Positions 25,779-35,700 of a DNA stretch of 38,764 nt are shown piece after piece; position 1 is the stretch's first letter; every line of letters starts with the position of its first letter. The notes under the pieces are model-generated. The model saw only the letters and a list, made by a program, of their open reading frames with translations, made no database searches and was not told the DNA's origin. Made by a program: the position numbers and the translations under genes. The stretch comes from Bacteroidales bacterium. Its GTDB lineage: Bacteria > Bacteroidota > Bacteroidia > Bacteroidales > Tenuifilaceae. The stretch covers positions 1-38,764 of the forward strand of contig JANYLA010000132.1 in NCBI GenBank assembly GCA_025361485.1. The letters are read 5' to 3'.

Positions 25779-26435
25779 GTGGTTATAGCTGATTTTTATA
25801 AGATTCTAATTATTCTATTAGCCTATCTAATTGGCTCGATTCCAACGTCTGTTTGGGTTGGAAAGATTTTTTATGGAGTAGATGTTCGGGATTATGGTAG
25901 TGGAAATGCAGGTGCTACCAATGCAATGAGAACTCTTGGAGCAAAGGCAGGGATCCCTGTATTTATTATCGATATGCTTAAAGGTTTTGCCGCTGTTAAG
26001 TTGCTCTACCTTACTGATTTTTATATCCCCGAAACAGGTTTGTTTGTAAATTTCCAGCTTTACCTTGGCCTTGCTGCCATGATTGGTCATATTTTTCCTG
26101 TGCTTGCAGGATTTAGAGGAGGAAAAGGCGTTGCAACCCTTTCGGGTGTTGTGTTTGCCATTCACCCTTATGGTGCCCTATTTGTGCTGCTAATTTGGGT
26201 AGTTACTCTGCTTGTTTTTGGTTATGTATCATTAAGTTCAATGATTGCTGGGTTTTCTTTTCCTGCTATTCTAATCTTCTTATATCGAACACAGTACCCA
26301 TCGTTGGTAATATTTGCATTTATTTTAGCAATATTGATGCTGTTCACACATCAAAAGAATATCGAAAGGCTAATGCATGGTAAGGAGAAACGGATTAGCA
26401 TAAAAGATAAATTGAGAGGTAGCAAGAGAAATTAG
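25779..26435 (+). CDS. plsY: Acyl-phosphate:glycerol-3-phosphate acyltransferase PlsY
   Basis: PlsY is the integral membrane enzyme that makes lysophosphatidate from acyl-phosphate and glycerol-3-phosphate, the first step of phospholipid synthesis. The family motifs are present: AYLIGSIPTSVWVGK in the first helix, GSGNAGATN at about residues 40-48, GHIFPVLAGFRGGKGVAT, and LSSMIAG late. Five membrane helices can be drawn. From the GTG at 25779 it has 218 residues, the usual length. The frame is open to an ATG at 25689, but that extra segment is rich in Cys and Phe, unlike any PlsY, and overlaps the probable promoter. It converges with cdaA, with an 11-nt gap. Confidence 0.93.
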   Translation: MVIADFYKILIILLAYLIGSIPTSVWVGKIFYGVDVRDYGSGNAGATNAMRTLGAKAGIPVFIIDMLKGFAAVKLLYLTDFYIPETGLFVNFQLYLGLAAMIGHIFPVLAGFRGGKGVATLSGVVFAIHPYGALFVLLIWVVTLLVFGYVSLSSMIAGFSFPAILIFLYRTQYPSLVIFAFILAILMLFTHQKNIERLMHGKEKRISIKDKLRGSKRN

Positions 26436-26446
26436 TTTTCGAAATT

Positions 26447-27256
26447 TTACTCTTTAAGCGAATCGTTTTTATCATTTATAAGATAATCTTCAAGCAGCTG
26501 GCGTAGTTGTATACTTGATATCCCATACTTTATTTCGCCCTCAAAGCCAAAGCTAATCTTCCCCGTCTCTTCTGAAACAACAACGATTAGGGCATCGGTA
26601 TGCTCGCTAATACCCAGTGCTGCTCGGTGTCTCATGCCAAAATGAGCGGGTACATTTAGGTTCTCTGTAACTGGAAGGATACATCTAACGGCTCTAATCT
26701 TATCGTTGATAATAATGAGCGCACCATCGTGTAGCGGGCTATTTTTAAAGAAGATATTCTCAATTAAACGGCTAGAGGTTTCGGCTTCAATAATATCACC
26801 AGTTTCGGCGTAGTACTGTAACTCCGATTTTCGGGCTATTACAATTAGTGCACCCGTTTTTGACTCCGACATGTTACGGCAAGCCCTAACAATTGCTTCA
26901 ATATTTACTGGGGCAATAAGGTTCTTTTGCTTTGGAAATAACCAATTCTCAATCGAAAAACGATTTTTTGATAGATAACGTGTTCCAATATACAGAAGAA
27001 ACCTACGAATTTCCTGCTGAAATACTATGATTAAAGCAATTACACCAACGCCAATTATTTGTCCTAGAATACTGCTTAAAAGCTCCATGTTAAGCACTTT
27101 TACCACGAGCCAAATCATATATAATACGAAAATTCCTATAAAGATATTGATGGCTACAGTTCCTCGAATAAGCATATAAATTTGATAAAGCAGAAATGCA
27201 ACCAGAAATATATCGATTAAATCAAGTACTCTAAAAGGAATAAATAGTTGGAGCAT
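26447..27256 (-). CDS. cdaA: Diadenylate cyclase CdaA (DacA)
   Basis: CdaA condenses two ATP into cyclic di-AMP, the second messenger controlling potassium and osmotic balance. Three N-terminal membrane helices (residues ~10-90) are followed by the DAC domain. The catalytic motifs DGA (177-179, in SPLHDGALII) and RHR (209-211, in GMRHRAALG) are intact. The length of 269 is typical. It lies downstream of folP on the same strand, 44 nt apart; I recall this pairing from other Bacteroidota, where the usual cdaR and glmM partners of Firmicutes are absent. No CdaR-like gene is seen here. Confidence 0.95.
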   Translation of the reverse strand: MLQLFIPFRVLDLIDIFLVAFLLYQIYMLIRGTVAINIFIGIFVLYMIWLVVKVLNMELLSSILGQIIGVGVIALIIVFQQEIRRFLLYIGTRYLSKNRFSIENWLFPKQKNLIAPVNIEAIVRACRNMSESKTGALIVIARKSELQYYAETGDIIEAETSSRLIENIFFKNSPLHDGALIIINDKIRAVRCILPVTENLNVPAHFGMRHRAALGISEHTDALIVVVSEETGKISFGFEGEIKYGISSIQLRQLLEDYLINDKNDSLKE

Positions 27257-27300
27257 TTTTAGTTATCAGTATTAGAATAAATCAAAGATTTTAAAAAGAA

Positions 27301-28179
27301 TTATTGAATTTTAGGCTGATTGCTCAAAAATTCAGTGAGTTTAATAACTTCTGCCGCTTCTTTAACATCATGAACTCTTAGGATTTTAGCACCATTTTGT
27401 ATTGCAATGGTGTTAAGAACGGTTGTTCCATTCATCGCTTTGCTCGGGCAGGTGTTGAGGAGTTTATATATCATTGATTTTCGCGACAAGCCCGCCAAAA
27501 TAGGTAATTCAAATAATTTGAACGATTCAAGGTTTTTTAAAAGGGTGTAATTATGATCCGCATTTTTGCCAAATCCAAAGCCTGGATCGATGATAATATC
27601 CTTAACCCCTAAAAGTTTTAATTTTTCAATCTTTTGAGTAAAGAAACCAAATTGTTCTTTAACAATGTCGTGTTCATATGTCGGATTTTCCTGCATATTA
27701 GAGGGAGTTCCTTTCATATGCATCAAAACGTATATTAGCTTTAGGTCAGCAACTGTTTGAAACATCTGGGCGTCGAGTTCCCCTGCGGAAATGTCGTTAA
27801 CGATATCAATTCCAAAGTTCGATTGCATTACCTTTATTACGTTCGATCTATAGGTGTCAATTGAAATAATTGTATCAGGAAATTTTTTGCGTATAACCGA
27901 TAATGCTTTTGTAAGACGCTTAATCTCAACTTTTTCTTCAACGGGAATTGAACCTGGGCGTGTTGAGCACGCTCCGATATCGATAATTGAACCCCCTTCG
28001 GCGAGTATTTGCTCCGCTCGATGGGCAATTCTTGATTTTAAGCGGAACTGACTACCATCGAAAAATGAATCGTTGGTTACATTTATTACACCCATTATCA
28101 ACGGCTTGGAAATATTTATTAATTTCCCATGACTTAATAATGATTGTCTTCCTTGAAATAATGACACAGTTTTTTCCAT
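27301..28179 (-). CDS. folP: Dihydropteroate synthase
   Basis: FolP joins p-aminobenzoate to the pterin pyrophosphate in folate synthesis and is the sulfonamide target. Family motifs are MGVINVTNDSFF at residues 29-40 (usually NVTPDSFSDG), IDIGACSTRPGS (usually DIGGESTRPG), VNDIS and the late GLSRKSMIYKLL and RVHD blocks. The barrel is complete at 292 residues. It is divergent from tmk, with a shared 133-nt upstream region, and leads into cdaA. Confidence 0.95.
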   Translation of the reverse strand: MEKTVSLFQGRQSLLSHGKLINISKPLIMGVINVTNDSFFDGSQFRLKSRIAHRAEQILAEGGSIIDIGACSTRPGSIPVEEKVEIKRLTKALSVIRKKFPDTIISIDTYRSNVIKVMQSNFGIDIVNDISAGELDAQMFQTVADLKLIYVLMHMKGTPSNMQENPTYEHDIVKEQFGFFTQKIEKLKLLGVKDIIIDPGFGFGKNADHNYTLLKNLESFKLFELPILAGLSRKSMIYKLLNTCPSKAMNGTTVLNTIAIQNGAKILRVHDVKEAAEVIKLTEFLSNQPKIQ

Positions 28180-28312
28180 TTTTTTCTATCTTGCAGAGCA
28201 ATTTAGGAATTATCCAATTCGCTAATTTCGGTTTAAAAATACTAAAGTTTTATAACATCTACCTCAATTAGCATTTGAAAAGTATTATTTGAATTTTAAG
28301 ATAAATAAAAGT

Positions 28313-28999
28313 ATGGCTTTAATCGTTATAGAGGGACTTGATGGAGCAGGGAAATCGACACAGATACGCTTGTTGTCAGAATATCTTAGTAATAAGGGGA
28401 TTAAGAATAGCTATTTGCATTTTCCTCGAATGGATTCACCCTTTTTTGGTGAGATGATTGCCCGATTTCTTCGGGGCGAACTGGGCGATGTAAATCAGGT
28501 TGATCCCTATGTTGTTGCGTTGCTCTATGCCTGCGATAGGATGGATGCTTCAAAGATGATATCAAGTTGGCTTGATAAAGGCGAAACGGTTATACTCGAC
28601 AGGTATGTTTATTCTAATGTAGGTTTTCAGTGCGCAAAGCTCAATGATGAGGCTGAACAATCGCGGCTTAGAAAGTGGATTGTTGATTTAGAGTTCGATT
28701 ACTATAAAATTCCACGACCCGATTTGAATCTATTTCTCGATGTGCCATTCCAATTCACCGTTGAACGGTTAACCGAAAACAGAAAAGGGGATGATCGCGA
28801 CTATTTAAAGGGGAAAGAGGATATACATGAAAAGGATCTTTCGTTTCAGGAAAAAGTTCGTCAGATATATCTTAAACAAGAGGGCTTTGATCCGTGTTTT
28901 AAGGTGGTTAACTGTTACGATAAGGAGAATAATGTTTTGAAACCCAATGAGATTTTTAGTCTTATTAAAGAGAGAGTTGAAAGAATAATTGAAAATTAA
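28313..28999 (+). CDS. tmk: Thymidylate kinase
   Basis: This enzyme phosphorylates dTMP to dTDP in the cytoplasm. The P-loop IEGLDGAGKSTQ occupies residues 6-17, DRYVYSNVGFQ gives the DRY catalytic motif, and LFLDVPFQFTVERL follows with a lid region RKGDDRDYLKGKEDIHEKD. The 228-residue protein is close to eukaryote-like bacterial TMPKs. The ATG at 28313 is used. The frame is open eight codons further to a TTG, which adds nothing family-like. Confidence 0.93.
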   Translation: MALIVIEGLDGAGKSTQIRLLSEYLSNKGIKNSYLHFPRMDSPFFGEMIARFLRGELGDVNQVDPYVVALLYACDRMDASKMISSWLDKGETVILDRYVYSNVGFQCAKLNDEAEQSRLRKWIVDLEFDYYKIPRPDLNLFLDVPFQFTVERLTENRKGDDRDYLKGKEDIHEKDLSFQEKVRQIYLKQEGFDPCFKVVNCYDKENNVLKPNEIFSLIKERVERIIEN

Positions 29000-29027
29000 T
29001 GGAATATATTTTGCTAATAAATAGAAT

Positions 29028-30263
29028 ATGAAGCATATAGTTAATGCTTGTCGTTATTTGCTTGCAATCCTTTTTATCTTTTCGGGTTTTGTAAAAGGAG
29101 TTGATCCTTTTGGATTTGCTTATAAACTCGACGATTACTTTAGAGCATTTAGTGTTGATTTTTTTATGCCACTTTCCTTGGCTTTATCTTTCGTTCTTTG
29201 TGCTGCGGAACTATTTATAGGGCTTTTATTGCTTTTTGGTGTTAAGCTCCGATTGGCTGCATGGGGTGCTTTCTTGTTCATGGTATTTTTTACTCCATTA
29301 ACTTTTTTTCTAGCAATTTTTAATCCTGTTCACGATTGTGGCTGCTTTGGCGATGCCGTAAAGCTAACGAACTGGGAAACATTTTATAAGAATATTGTAT
29401 TTCTTGCTGCTGCGATCGTTCTATTAAAATGGAGGTTGCAGTTTTCTCGAAGTTTTTCAAAAATTGTCGAAATAGGTCTTTTAGCCTTGTTGATAGTAAT
29501 CGCATTTTTACCGCCATTCATTGGATATACTCGTTTGCCAGCATACGATTTCAGACCTTATAAAATTGGCGTGAATATTCCGGAGGCTATGAAAATTCCT
29601 GATGGCGCTCCAATGGATGTTTATAAAACGACCCTTTACTATAAAAAAGATGGATTGGTCAAGGAGTTTAACGAGAACAATATTCCTTGGCAGGATACAA
29701 CATGGAAATATGTTGATACAAAATCAGAACGTATCAAACAAGGATACACAGCACCTATTGAGAGTTTTAATCTTCAATCGTTAGAGGGAAATGAAGTAAC
29801 AGATAATGTTCTTTCGTTCCCAGGTTACTACTTCTTAGTAGTTTCTTATCGCCTCGATAAATCCGATACGAAAATTGTTACCAAACTCAATGAATTGTAT
29901 TTCACTGCTAAGAACTTGGGTTATGGTTTTGCCTGTGTTACAAATTCAACAAAGGGAGATATTGATGCATTTGTTGCAAAAACAGGTGCTGCCTATCCAT
30001 TCTTGAACGCCGATGGAACAATGCTCAAAACGATGATTCGTGCTAATCCAGGATTAATCCTCTTGAATAAGGGCACAGTAATTGGGCAATGGCACTATAA
30101 CCTCATTCCAAGTGCCGATTATTTTAGCGGCGATCTTAATGCAAAGCAAATAGCTGCAATTTCAAATGAATCAAACAATCGGTTAACGGTTTTATTGGTT
30201 TCGCTCCTAGCATTATTATTACTGATTACGCTAAATGCTAGATTTAAAAAGAAGATATCTTAG
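29028..30263 (+). CDS. MauE/DoxX-like redox membrane protein with thioredoxin-like C-terminus (BT_3928-type)
   Basis: The N-terminal half (about residues 1-170) has four to five membrane helices of the DoxX/MauE type, with the conserved FIFSGFVKGVDP start and a CGCFGD motif after the third helix (HDCGCFGDAVKL). The region ~175-390 is extracytoplasmic and resembles a thioredoxin fold in layout, but no CxxC is visible in it. A final membrane helix lies at about 385-405. The fold and length of 411 fit the BT_3928 family of Bacteroidetes. Its role in electron transfer or disulfide chemistry is inferred from the MauE/DoxX relationship only. Confidence 0.8.
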   Translation: MKHIVNACRYLLAILFIFSGFVKGVDPFGFAYKLDDYFRAFSVDFFMPLSLALSFVLCAAELFIGLLLLFGVKLRLAAWGAFLFMVFFTPLTFFLAIFNPVHDCGCFGDAVKLTNWETFYKNIVFLAAAIVLLKWRLQFSRSFSKIVEIGLLALLIVIAFLPPFIGYTRLPAYDFRPYKIGVNIPEAMKIPDGAPMDVYKTTLYYKKDGLVKEFNENNIPWQDTTWKYVDTKSERIKQGYTAPIESFNLQSLEGNEVTDNVLSFPGYYFLVVSYRLDKSDTKIVTKLNELYFTAKNLGYGFACVTNSTKGDIDAFVAKTGAAYPFLNADGTMLKTMIRANPGLILLNKGTVIGQWHYNLIPSADYFSGDLNAKQIAAISNESNNRLTVLLVSLLALLLLITLNARFKKKIS

Positions 30264-30308
30264 TGCAATTATAAAATTCAATTAAAATGGTTCATTAATA
30301 CATCACAG

Positions 30309-32453
30309 ATGAAAAAAATCTCAATTGTTATATCATTCCTTTTATTGTGGAGTATTGGCAAAGCCGATGAGGGGATGTGGTTGATTAATTTGATTACCCA
30401 AAACATGGCTCAAATGGAAGCTCGGGGAGTTAAACTCACAGCCGAAGATATTTATAGCATAAACCATTCAAGCATTAAGGATGCTGTGGTTCAACTTGAT
30501 GATGGTAGCTGTACGGCTGAACTTATATCGGCAAAGGGTTTGCTTTTAACCAATCATCATTGTGGCGTGGAAGATATTCAGATGCATAGTACCCCTACTC
30601 ACAATCTTCTTAAAGATGGTTTTTTTGCAAAGAGCCTCAAGGAGGAACTTGTTCTTCCAAATAAAACGGCAATGATACTTGTTAACGTTGAGGAGGTAAC
30701 AAATAAGATATTAAATAGAGTAAGCGAAAGGTTATCAAGCCCCGAATATTTTAATAGACTTTACAATAGAATGGATTCGCTAGCAAATGTATCAACTCAA
30801 AATGGGAAATATTATGCCATTGTAAAGCCAATGTACAATCATAATTATTTTTACCTTTTTCTTTACGAACGGTTTTTAGATGTACGTTTAGTTGCTGCTC
30901 CTCCATCCTCAATTGGAAATTTTGGAGGTGATGTTGATAATTGGCGTTGGCCAAGGCATACTGGTGATTTTAGTATGTTTCGTATTTATACTGCTCCCGA
31001 TGGTAAACCAGCTCATTATAGCGCTAAGAATATACCTTATGTTCCTAAACGATTTCTAAATATCTCGTTGAAGGGAGTTAAGGAGGGCGATTTTGCGATG
31101 ATAATTGGATATCCAGGAACAACCTATCGCTATTCTAGTTCTTATGAAGCGAAGCAAGCGCGTGATGTTCTTGCGCCATGGAAAGACAAAGTCTGGGGTG
31201 AGTTCATTCGAACAATAAAAGATGCACAAGCAAAGGATATCAGAATTAAGGTTGACTATACCGATAAACACGATATGCTTGTTAATTTTTGGCAAAAGGA
31301 TACTTGGCAAGCCGAATCGATGTTCCGATTTGGTGTGGTTGAAAAGCTCCAACGTCGTGAGGATAGTCTAAGAGCATGGGTGGCTCAAATGCCATCGGCA
31401 AGGACTAAATACCTTTCATCTATACCAATGCTAAGCGACTTCTATAAGACGTATCGAGAAAATAAGTGGGAGGAACTTTCAGGTTCATTATCAGCGATAA
31501 TGGATTATCCGGTTGACATAAGTAGGAATATTAACCAATGCGACGAGCTTTTTTCAGCAATGCTCAATAAAAAAAATGTAAAAAAAGCAACTAAGAGTAT
31601 AAAAAGACGTATTCCCAAAATTTTCGAAAACTATCACCCCAACCCCGATGTTTGGTTGTACTCTACCGCATTAAAGAGCCTTCTCGATAATATATCCGAT
31701 TGTCCGAATATTCCAATGATTCAAGCTATCAAGAACCAGCCACAGATTAGCGAAATGACTCCAATGTATGCTCAAAGTTTCTTTCAGAGGTCGTACTTCT
31801 CATCACCTGAAAATCTGAAACGACTTTTAAAAACACCTGTTGTTGATAGCATTGTTAAAGATCCTGTTTTTATGCTTTATCAAAGCTGTAATGTGCTTTT
31901 CGATTCGTTGTCAAAAACGATAGGACCATTAAAATCGAATTACGAACGTGCAATGCAGCTTTACACCAAAGGCTTGCTTGAAATGGAAAAGAATAAACTT
32001 CAATACCCCGATGCCAACTCAACCATGCGTTTAACCTATGGAAAGGTTGTTGGCTACAAGCCAATGGATGGAGTTGAATGTAAGCCATTTACTACATTGG
32101 ATGGAGTAATAGAGAAAGAGAATCCAAGCGTTGATGTTTTTAATGTACCAGCAAAGCTAAAGCAGCTATGGGTATCTAAGGATTATGGTCGTTATGGAGT
32201 AAATGGGAGTGTACCTGTTTGTTTCTTAACCGATAATGACATAACCGGAGGTAATTCTGGTAGTCCTACTTTGGATGCCAATGGAAACCTCATAGGCATT
32301 GCATTTGATGGGAATCAGGAGGCTATGTCTTGCGACTATGCTTTTGAACCAGAGATTCAACGAACAATAATTGTTGATATTCGATATGTTCTTTTTGTTG
32401 TTGATAAATATGCAGGGGCAACAAACTTAATTGAAGAAATGAGAATTCAGTAG
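30309..32453 (+). CDS. dpp7: S46 family dipeptidyl-peptidase, DPP7-type
   Basis: This is a periplasmic serine exopeptidase releasing dipeptides from the N-terminus. A signal peptide covers residues 1-19 (ending GKA/DE). The catalytic residues can be placed by motif: His84 (LTNHHCG), Asp220 (RHTGDFSMF) and Ser650 (GGNSGSP). Eighteen residues after the serine is Gly668 (AFDGN). In the family, glycine at this position marks DPP7 (aliphatic or aromatic P1) and arginine marks DPP11 (Asp/Glu P1), so DPP7-type specificity is expected. The 714-residue length is full. The terminator is separated from the stop by a 132-bp insertion. Confidence 0.94.
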   Translation: MKKISIVISFLLLWSIGKADEGMWLINLITQNMAQMEARGVKLTAEDIYSINHSSIKDAVVQLDDGSCTAELISAKGLLLTNHHCGVEDIQMHSTPTHNLLKDGFFAKSLKEELVLPNKTAMILVNVEEVTNKILNRVSERLSSPEYFNRLYNRMDSLANVSTQNGKYYAIVKPMYNHNYFYLFLYERFLDVRLVAAPPSSIGNFGGDVDNWRWPRHTGDFSMFRIYTAPDGKPAHYSAKNIPYVPKRFLNISLKGVKEGDFAMIIGYPGTTYRYSSSYEAKQARDVLAPWKDKVWGEFIRTIKDAQAKDIRIKVDYTDKHDMLVNFWQKDTWQAESMFRFGVVEKLQRREDSLRAWVAQMPSARTKYLSSIPMLSDFYKTYRENKWEELSGSLSAIMDYPVDISRNINQCDELFSAMLNKKNVKKATKSIKRRIPKIFENYHPNPDVWLYSTALKSLLDNISDCPNIPMIQAIKNQPQISEMTPMYAQSFFQRSYFSSPENLKRLLKTPVVDSIVKDPVFMLYQSCNVLFDSLSKTIGPLKSNYERAMQLYTKGLLEMEKNKLQYPDANSTMRLTYGKVVGYKPMDGVECKPFTTLDGVIEKENPSVDVFNVPAKLKQLWVSKDYGRYGVNGSVPVCFLTDNDITGGNSGSPTLDANGNLIGIAFDGNQEAMSCDYAFEPEIQRTIIVDIRYVLFVVDKYAGATNLIEEMRIQ

Positions 32454-32459
32454 AGTCTA

Positions 32460-32615
32460 TTAATCGTAATGCAATGTCGTTTACTTAAGGTTGTAAAAAC
32501 GCTGACAGGTTCTACGGACTCTGTCAGGTTAACCAACTTGATTGACCTTTCAGAGTAGGAAGACCTGAAAGAGTCAATTGTAAAGTTTTTAAGTAAGCGA
32601 CATTTAATCGTAATG
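32460..32615. mobile_element. MITE-like element with terminal inverted repeats, target duplication and two internal hairpins
   Basis: The 132-bp insert (32472-32603) is flanked by the direct repeat TTAATCGTAATG (32460-32471 and 32604-32615), a 12-bp target duplication. Its ends are inverted repeats, AATGTCGTTTACTTAA (32473-32488) and TTAAGTAAGCGACATT (32589-32604), 15 of 16 matching. Inside are hairpin 1 (CTGACAG/CTGTCAG, 32502-32527) and hairpin 2 (CTTTCAG/CTGAAAG, about 32543-32577), the same pair as copy A at 24.06 kb. It encodes no protein. It sits between the dpp7 stop and its terminator. Precise excision would put the terminator hairpin about 20 nt after the stop. Confidence 0.88.
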
Positions 32616-32617
32616 AT

Positions 32618-32646
32618 AAAGCCCAGAAAACTATTCTGGGCTTTTT
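32618..32646 (+). terminator. Intrinsic terminator of dpp7
   Basis: An 11-bp stem AAAGCCCAGAA/TTCTGGGCTTT with loop AACTA runs into T residues. It is displaced about 160 nt from the gene by the MITE-like insertion. Confidence 0.92.
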
Positions 32647-32693
32647 ATGTTCAATAAACTGTTAAATTGTTTTATTTGTTAAATCTTTTGACG

Positions 32694-32700
32694 TATTTTG
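32694..32700 (+). promoter_or_regulatory. Possible -7 box of the propeller/SpoIIE gene
   Basis: TATTTTG is one base short of TAnnTTTG and stands 24 nt before the ATG at 32725. A weak AAGGTGA precedes the start codon. The -33 element is unclear. Confidence 0.3.
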
Positions 32701-32724
32701 ATCGATATTTTAAAAAGGTGAATT

Positions 32725-35700
32725 ATGTATTTAAGATTTTCTAAAACATTACTCCTTTGTATTGCAATTGGCTTGTTAGCAACGACTGCTTTAGCTCAAA
32801 AAGGAGTGCCATTCATCTCAAATTACGAGTTGCCTTCTACCATGAGCAACCAGAATTGGGCAATTACTCAGAGTGATGTTGACCATCAGATGTATGTGTT
32901 GAACCGTAAAGGAGTATATGTCTTTGATGGGTTTGAATGGGTAAAACTGAATATTGCAAGTAAGCCAATCGCAATCTTTTCTCTGGAGAACCTTTTTGTA
33001 GGAACCGAGAATGAAATTGGATATTTTAAAAAGGATAAGAAGGGTGAATTTAACTATTACAGCGTTCAGGATTCAACGCTTGATATTTATTTTAAGTTCT
33101 TAAAGATTAATAATGAACTTTATGCTTTGGGTACACAGCACATCAGCAAGATAGTAATGGGTGATGTGGTTCGAACAGAACCAGTTTATATTGAATCCGA
33201 TTCTACCCAAATGATCACTGATTTCTTCGATCTAAACGGAATCATCTACATCATTAAAAATAAGAATACTCTTTACCGTCTTGATAATAAAGCCGCAAAC
33301 CGACAGCCTTTAAACCTGGAGAAAGGTGAAACCATTAAGTTCTCGTTTAATCACAATAACTACTCATATATTGGAACATCGTCAAATAGGTTATTTCTAT
33401 TCAACGGTTGGCAATTTAAACCAATTGGGTTAAAAGATAAGAACTACTTAAATGCAAGCTATATAAACGGTGGCATATCCATCGATTCAAATCGTTTTGC
33501 TCTTTCAACCCTTATTGGAGGTGTTTCAATAATTAATTCCAAAACGTTAGAGTCCGAGTCGGTTATCAACTATTCCAGCGGATTGCCCGATGATGAGGTC
33601 TACTCATTGGGTGTTGATTACAATAAAGGATTATGGATTGCTCATGGAATGGGGATTTCTCGGGTTGATCTGAATATTCCGGTTCGATCATACGAGTTTT
33701 ACGAAGGAATTAGCGGAAATATACTGTCTGTTGCAGAGTTCAATCGGACTTTATATGTTGGTGGGAGCGAGGGATTATTCAACTTAACACAGGTTAAAAA
33801 CTTTACACCCATAGAAACAGCTATTATACAGCCAAAGCAAGAACAGGCTGTTAAAGATGTTGTAACTGAAACTGAAAAATCAGTGACTGACACCAAGTCA
33901 CCTACAGATGAAAAGGATACAAAGAAAAAGAAGAAAGGTTTTTTTAGTCGACTTTTTAGTAAATCGGATAAAGCTGAGGTTCAAACCACCAATTTACCTT
34001 CCGGTGTAGGCGAAACAATAAAAAAGGAAAAAGGTGAAAAGACGGCTACTCAGAAAAAAATAAATATGCTGCAATCGGTTAGTAATATTTATCAACGTAT
34101 GCAAGGTGTTGATGGTAAATGTAAGCAGCTTTTAGTGTTTAATAATAGATTGTTAGCGGCCACAAGTACAGGGCTTTACGAAGTCAGCCTTGGCAAAGGG
34201 ATTTCTATCATAAAAGGTGCATATATTTTATTCGTGAAACCTTCCGAGCGAAATCCTAAAAGTCTGTTTGTTTGTTCCTCCGATGGTATATCCGAATTGA
34301 CCTTATTGGGTGAGCAGTGGAAAGCGAATAAATTATTCTCTTTTGAAAGCGAATACCCATTATCGCTAGTTGAACTATCCGATAATAATTTGCTTGTTAC
34401 CACTGAATTCAATGTTTATAATCTTACCATCGTTTTGGGCGGAGAATCAACTCTTAGAAAGTTAACTCCAACCAGTTTACCTATTGAATCACCAATTGCT
34501 CGAAAAGTTTCAGGAGCGATTAAGGTTTTTACCTCCAATCGAGTATTCATATATAACCCATCGACGGATGCTTTAGCTGATGAAGGAATTCGATTATCTA
34601 ATCAAATTATAAATACTATCTGCTCGCAGAGCGGCTATTCGTGGGTAAACATAGGGCGTCAATGGACTCTTTATACCCCTGATAAAACTTTGTCGATTGA
34701 TGCTACGGACTATTTAGGCCTATTTGATCGGATTAACGATATCTTTATTAATAGTAATAATGACCTCTTTATTGTAAATAATTATAGTCAAATTGTTAAG
34801 ATTTCAGCATTTAAAGATAAATTAGGTATCAAGGAGTTACCATTCTTCTTTAAACAGATCAGCGATAATAAAGGCGTTAAACTCGATTTAAAGGATATTA
34901 AGCTCAGCTATTCCAATAACGCTCTTAATATTAAAATAGGTGCTCCGTCGTTTATTAAAGAAAAATCAGTAGAGTTTCAGTATTTTATTGAGGGCTTAAC
35001 CAACGAGTGGAACGAATGGAGTAGTGATCCTGATATTAATTTACCCTATTTTCCAACTGGTAGCTATAAAATCAAGATAAAAGCGAGAGATGTGCTTGGC
35101 AACGAAAGTGTTATATATACATTACCCTTTTCTGTTAAACCACCATTTTGGAAAACATTTTGGTTTATTGGAATTTGTATTGTTTTAATTATTCTTCTTT
35201 TTATTCAATTCGTTAAATACCGCGAAGGGCAGCTCCAAAAAGAAAAGCAGATATTAGAACAGAAGGTACAGGAAAGAACTAAAACCATTGAGGAGCAGAA
35301 AACTATTCTGCAAAATCAGCGCGATGAACTTGCTCATACCAATGAGGAGATTCTTCAGCAGAAAGAAGAAATTGAGGCGCAGCGTGATGAGATAGAGGCT
35401 CAGAACGATCATATTTCAAAGCAGAACTTGGAAATGACCCAAAGTATTGAGTATGCAAGGAGGATTCAAACGGCTATAATGCCAACGAATGAAGTGGTTA
35501 AATCAATTCTTCCCGAGCATTTTGTGCTTTTTAAACCTCGCAATATTGTGAGCGGTGATTTTTACTGGATGGCAGAAAAGGATAACAAAATTGTTATTGC
35601 TGCTGCCGATTGCACAGGTCATGGTGTTCCAGGAGCGTTTATGAGTATGCTAGGAATCTCATTCCTGAATGAAATTGTAAATGTAAGAAACGAAACTAAA

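Noticed and set aside
28289..28312. Upstream TTG start for thymidylate kinase
   Set aside because: The eight added residues have no family match, and the ATG at 28313 gives the canonical N-terminus.
32472..32603. tRNA or structured ncRNA gene because of the cloverleaf-like fold
   Set aside because: No tRNA conserved bases or CCA-type acceptor. Target duplication and terminal repeats fit an insertion better.
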